Source of the DNA: Omphalotus guepiniiformis | Taxonomy: Eukaryota > Basidiomycota > Agaricomycetes > Agaricales > Omphalotaceae | Direction: 5' to 3' | Length of the DNA: 64,000 bases | NCBI GenBank assembly: GCA_028554645.1 | Contig: JAQOOI010000063.1 | Location: 1,054,001 to 1,118,000 of the forward strand | In this document: in pieces, positions 61,613-64,000 of the stretch | Layout of the letters: the number at the start of each line of letters is the position of its first letter | Position numbering within the stretch: position 1 is the first letter of the stretch | Position numbers and translations under genes: made by a program | Notes under the pieces: model-generated | What the model saw: only the letters and a program-made list of their open reading frames with translations | What the model was told of the DNA's origin: nothing | Databases searched by the model: none

Positions 61613-63430
61613 TCAATAATGGCCTTGGTGTACTCTACCGTCGATGCCTTTCCTCCCAGGTCACCAGTAATCGTCTTGCCCTCGGCAATTGTCTATAGGC
61701 CACGGCACTGTCAGTGTCAATTGCCCATGGCAGAAGGTTGAGCACATACCGACAACGCCGCTTTTTCAATTTTCTCTGCGTACTCGTTGAGATTCATGTG
61801 CCTAATACAGGAAAAGGTTCTTGTCAGGCATTGAGTCAGTTATACCGCTTGATACGGACCTCAGCATCATCATGGACGACAGCAAAAGCGCAGTCGGATT
61901 TGCCAATCCCTTGCCTAGTTTTCTGCATTGAGCATCCTTCCACCAGGAACGAAAAGTTAGTTCCACTGACCAGCGATATCAGGAGCAGAACCGTGTACAG
62001 CTTCGAAAATAGACGCGTCCTTGTACACTAGTGTCAGCAACTACAGCATCATGACACGCCACTGACTAAACTTACACGGCCAATGTTACCCGAAGGCGTC
62101 AGACCCAATCCACCGATTAGACCCGCGCACATGTCGGACAAGATATCGCCATATAAGTTGGGCATGACCATGACACGGTCTGCGTATGGCTTAGGGTTTT
62201 GAACGACCTTCCAACAAGAGGCGGTGTTCAATGGACGGATATCAAACCCACAGGAGATTATGCAATACCTGGAGACAGACGCGATCCAACAAGTCTTCGT
62301 CGTACTGGATACCAGGGAACTCTTTGGAAACTTCGCGGCACGCAGACAAGAACATGCCATCAGACATTTTCCTAGCGCATACATCAAAGACGTGATCAGC
62401 AAATTAGATGCGCAAGGACATACATGATATTGGCTTTGTGTACGGCCGTTACACGCTTTCGTCCTTGGGATTGAGCATAGTGGAAAGCATAACGCGCGAC
62501 ACGTTCAGACGCATCCCAGGTAATCAACTTGATGGACTGGACGACCCCATTAACAATCTGTAAACGAATGTATCACGTCAAAAAGTTGAATGAGAAGGAT
62601 AATGTGAAGAAGCGGACCTCATGCTCAATGCCGGAGTATTCCCCTTCCGTGTTTTCACGAATTAGAACCGTGTTCACGTCATCATAGGGTGTTTTGAAGC
62701 CTTGCACAGAGACACAAGGTCGGACGTTGGCGAACAAGTTGAAAGTTCGACGCAAAGTCAGGTTCAGAGAGACGTGTCCTTTGCCGACTATGGGAGGAAT
62801 GACTTAGTTGCGATGAATGTATGACGCGCACATGGCTTACTGGGTGTGGCCAGGGGACCTGAAAAGAATGTTAGATGAGCCGCATCAATATTAGCAGCGA
62901 CTTACCCTTCAGAGCGACAGTGTTCCGCTTAACGGATTCGATGGCGGCATCCGGGATAACTGTTTTCCCCCCCTTCAGAATAGGTGTTACACTGACTTCC
63001 TCCCATTGTATGGGTACCTGAAAGATTCTGTCTGAGCATTGGTGACAGTCCCGACAGATGAACACGTACTTGGGCTGCTGAATATATGTTCTTGACAGCC
63101 TCGCTAATTTCGGGGCCAATACCTTTTTGACAATGACAATGAGCACCACAACCCAAGGACCTGACAATAGAACGCATACCATCGCCTGGAATTAGAGTAA
63201 CAGTGTATTTCCCCTTCATGAGTCTGCGTGAGTGCAAGCACAGGATTGAGACGAGAGACATACATTGCTGCCTTTCTGACCGGCAAATGCAGCTGTAGGA
63301 GGTGCTGAGGCGTAACGTCTGACACCCTAAAAACTAATTAGAATGAACAACGGCATATAGTAGAAAAACAAACTTGAGTGTGTTTGAAGGCGCCCTGCGC
63401 GATGCCAGCGAAAGACCTGGAAGGTAGCAT
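61613..63430 (-). CDS. IDH2: NAD-dependent isocitrate dehydrogenase subunit 2, mitochondrial
   Basis: This is the catalytic-type subunit of mitochondrial NAD-IDH. The start is ATG 63430 ([20 protein letters not shown]), a presequence continuing RRYASAPP. Core motifs: [142 protein letters not shown] and [18 protein letters not shown]-terminus [17 protein letters not shown] marks the IDH2 type. About 13 introns, all GT-AG. Its partner IDH1 lies at 5863-7477 on the same strand. Confidence 0.96.
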
Positions 63431-63582
63431 CCTTGTGGTAGAAGTAAATGAAGTTGGCCAAAAAAATGATCGCAAGTTTTCCCTTCTTCCTCCGAAATGA
63501 CGTGGGAATGATTATTCCTCCGAGGTGCTAAGTAATCTTATCTGATAAGCTGTACTGATTACAATGCCATATTTGTAAATAT

Positions 63583-64000
63583 CTATCCGCTCAATATGCC
63601 GTTCAGCTGTTGGCGGTACTTCTCCATGTTTCTCTCTGTCTCTTCCTCCTCCAACCTTTCTTCCACAGACTGTAACATTGTAATGAATGAAATGAAAATA
63701 GGCCGGGGATTGCTGGTAGTCACTGACCGGTATTGCTGCGCTTACGGAACCTGCCTGTCCCAGTTTTCCGTCTGTCAGCTGGAATAGAATCTTGTCAACC
63801 TCCTCATCAGCCTCCTCTTCCAGCTCCTCGTCGTCCTCTAAATCCAGTGTATCCTCCAGCATTTCCTCCAGTATTCCAGCCTATCACAAGTTTTAGCACA
63901 AGATCAACGGAAAGAGAGCAGGACTTGCTTTCGTCATCTCCATGCTCATTTCTCGCATAGATTGACTGATCTGGGGAAGTTTAATGAGAGAATTCGATAG
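63583..64000 (-). CDS. VPS24: ESCRT-III subunit VPS24/CHMP3, C-terminal part; continues off the right edge
   Basis: VPS24 co-polymerises with VPS2 in ESCRT-III for endosomal sorting and membrane scission. The window holds the C-terminal helices: QSMREMSMEMTKAGILEEML, EDTLDLEDDEELEEEADEEV and DKILFQLTDGKLGQAGS, then a last exon VEERLEEEETERNMEKYRQQ ending NGILSG (stop 63583-63585). The last exon resembles a fungal extension after the usual (E)IT-G-x-L end. One intron is GC-AG (63882-63928, donor AAA|GCAAGT); the other is GT-AG. The sequence separates it from Vps2/CHMP2 by the GILEEMLEDT motif. Confidence 0.88.

Overview
This is a window of nuclear DNA from a filamentous fungus, most likely an agaricomycete basidiomycete. 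Nearly every gene is split by many short introns of about 45-70 bases with fungal donors (GTAAGT/GTATGT-like) and CTNAC-type branch sites. Genes are dense on both strands, a Ty3/gypsy retrotransposon is present, and the protein families are those of mushroom-forming fungi. I count about 30 protein-coding genes. I found no rRNA, no convincing tRNA and no CRISPR array.

Layout. The left edge cuts through SF3B2 (minus). Then come glutamine synthetase, DCC1 and an unrecognised conserved protein (all plus), and the mitochondrial NAD-isocitrate dehydrogenase subunit IDH1 (minus). A membrane-anchored alpha/beta-hydrolase (plus) is followed by an amidohydrolase-2 decarboxylase-like enzyme and an SDR (both minus). 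Next are the pyruvate dehydrogenase E1 beta subunit (plus), trifunctional HIS4 (minus), a Ser/Pro-rich protein, a Ca-regulated mitochondrial carrier, casein kinase 2 beta, ribosomal protein eL36, a VTT/TVP38 membrane protein and mismatch-repair MSH2 (all plus), and the tRNA m5C methyltransferase TRM4/NSUN2 (minus). The third quarter holds a cytochrome P450 (plus), a fluoride exporter (minus) with a divergent 3-ketosphinganine reductase (plus), a DUF7704-like protein (plus), VID27 (minus) and a small unknown protein. A 5.9-kb gypsy element (minus) lies at 46421-52321. The right end carries an RTA1-type membrane protein, a zinc-ribbon Rpr2/Snm1-like protein, a BTB/KCTD-like protein, the RNB-domain protein SSD1, the second IDH subunit IDH2, and the 3' part of ESCRT-III VPS24.

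Function. The set is mostly housekeeping: TCA cycle and mitochondrial entry (PDB1, IDH1, IDH2, carrier), nitrogen and histidine metabolism (GLN1, HIS4), genome maintenance (DCC1, MSH2), RNA processing (SF3B2, TRM4, SSD1) and membrane traffic (VPS24, VTT, VID27). Both NAD-IDH subunits lie on the same strand 54 kb apart.

The most unusual signal is in the introns. In six conserved genes (GLN1, PDB1, HIS4, MSH2, CK2 beta, SSD1) one intron has a normal GT donor, but the boundary needed to keep the conserved protein intact does not end in AG; it ends in AT, CA or TG. In each case the end of the intron repeats the last 2-7 bases of the upstream exon, and the whole flanking direct repeat is 4-9 bases. 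All other introns I traced in these genes are GT-AG or GC-AG, and I saw no frameshifts inside their exons. This pattern deserves checking with RNA data and raw reads.
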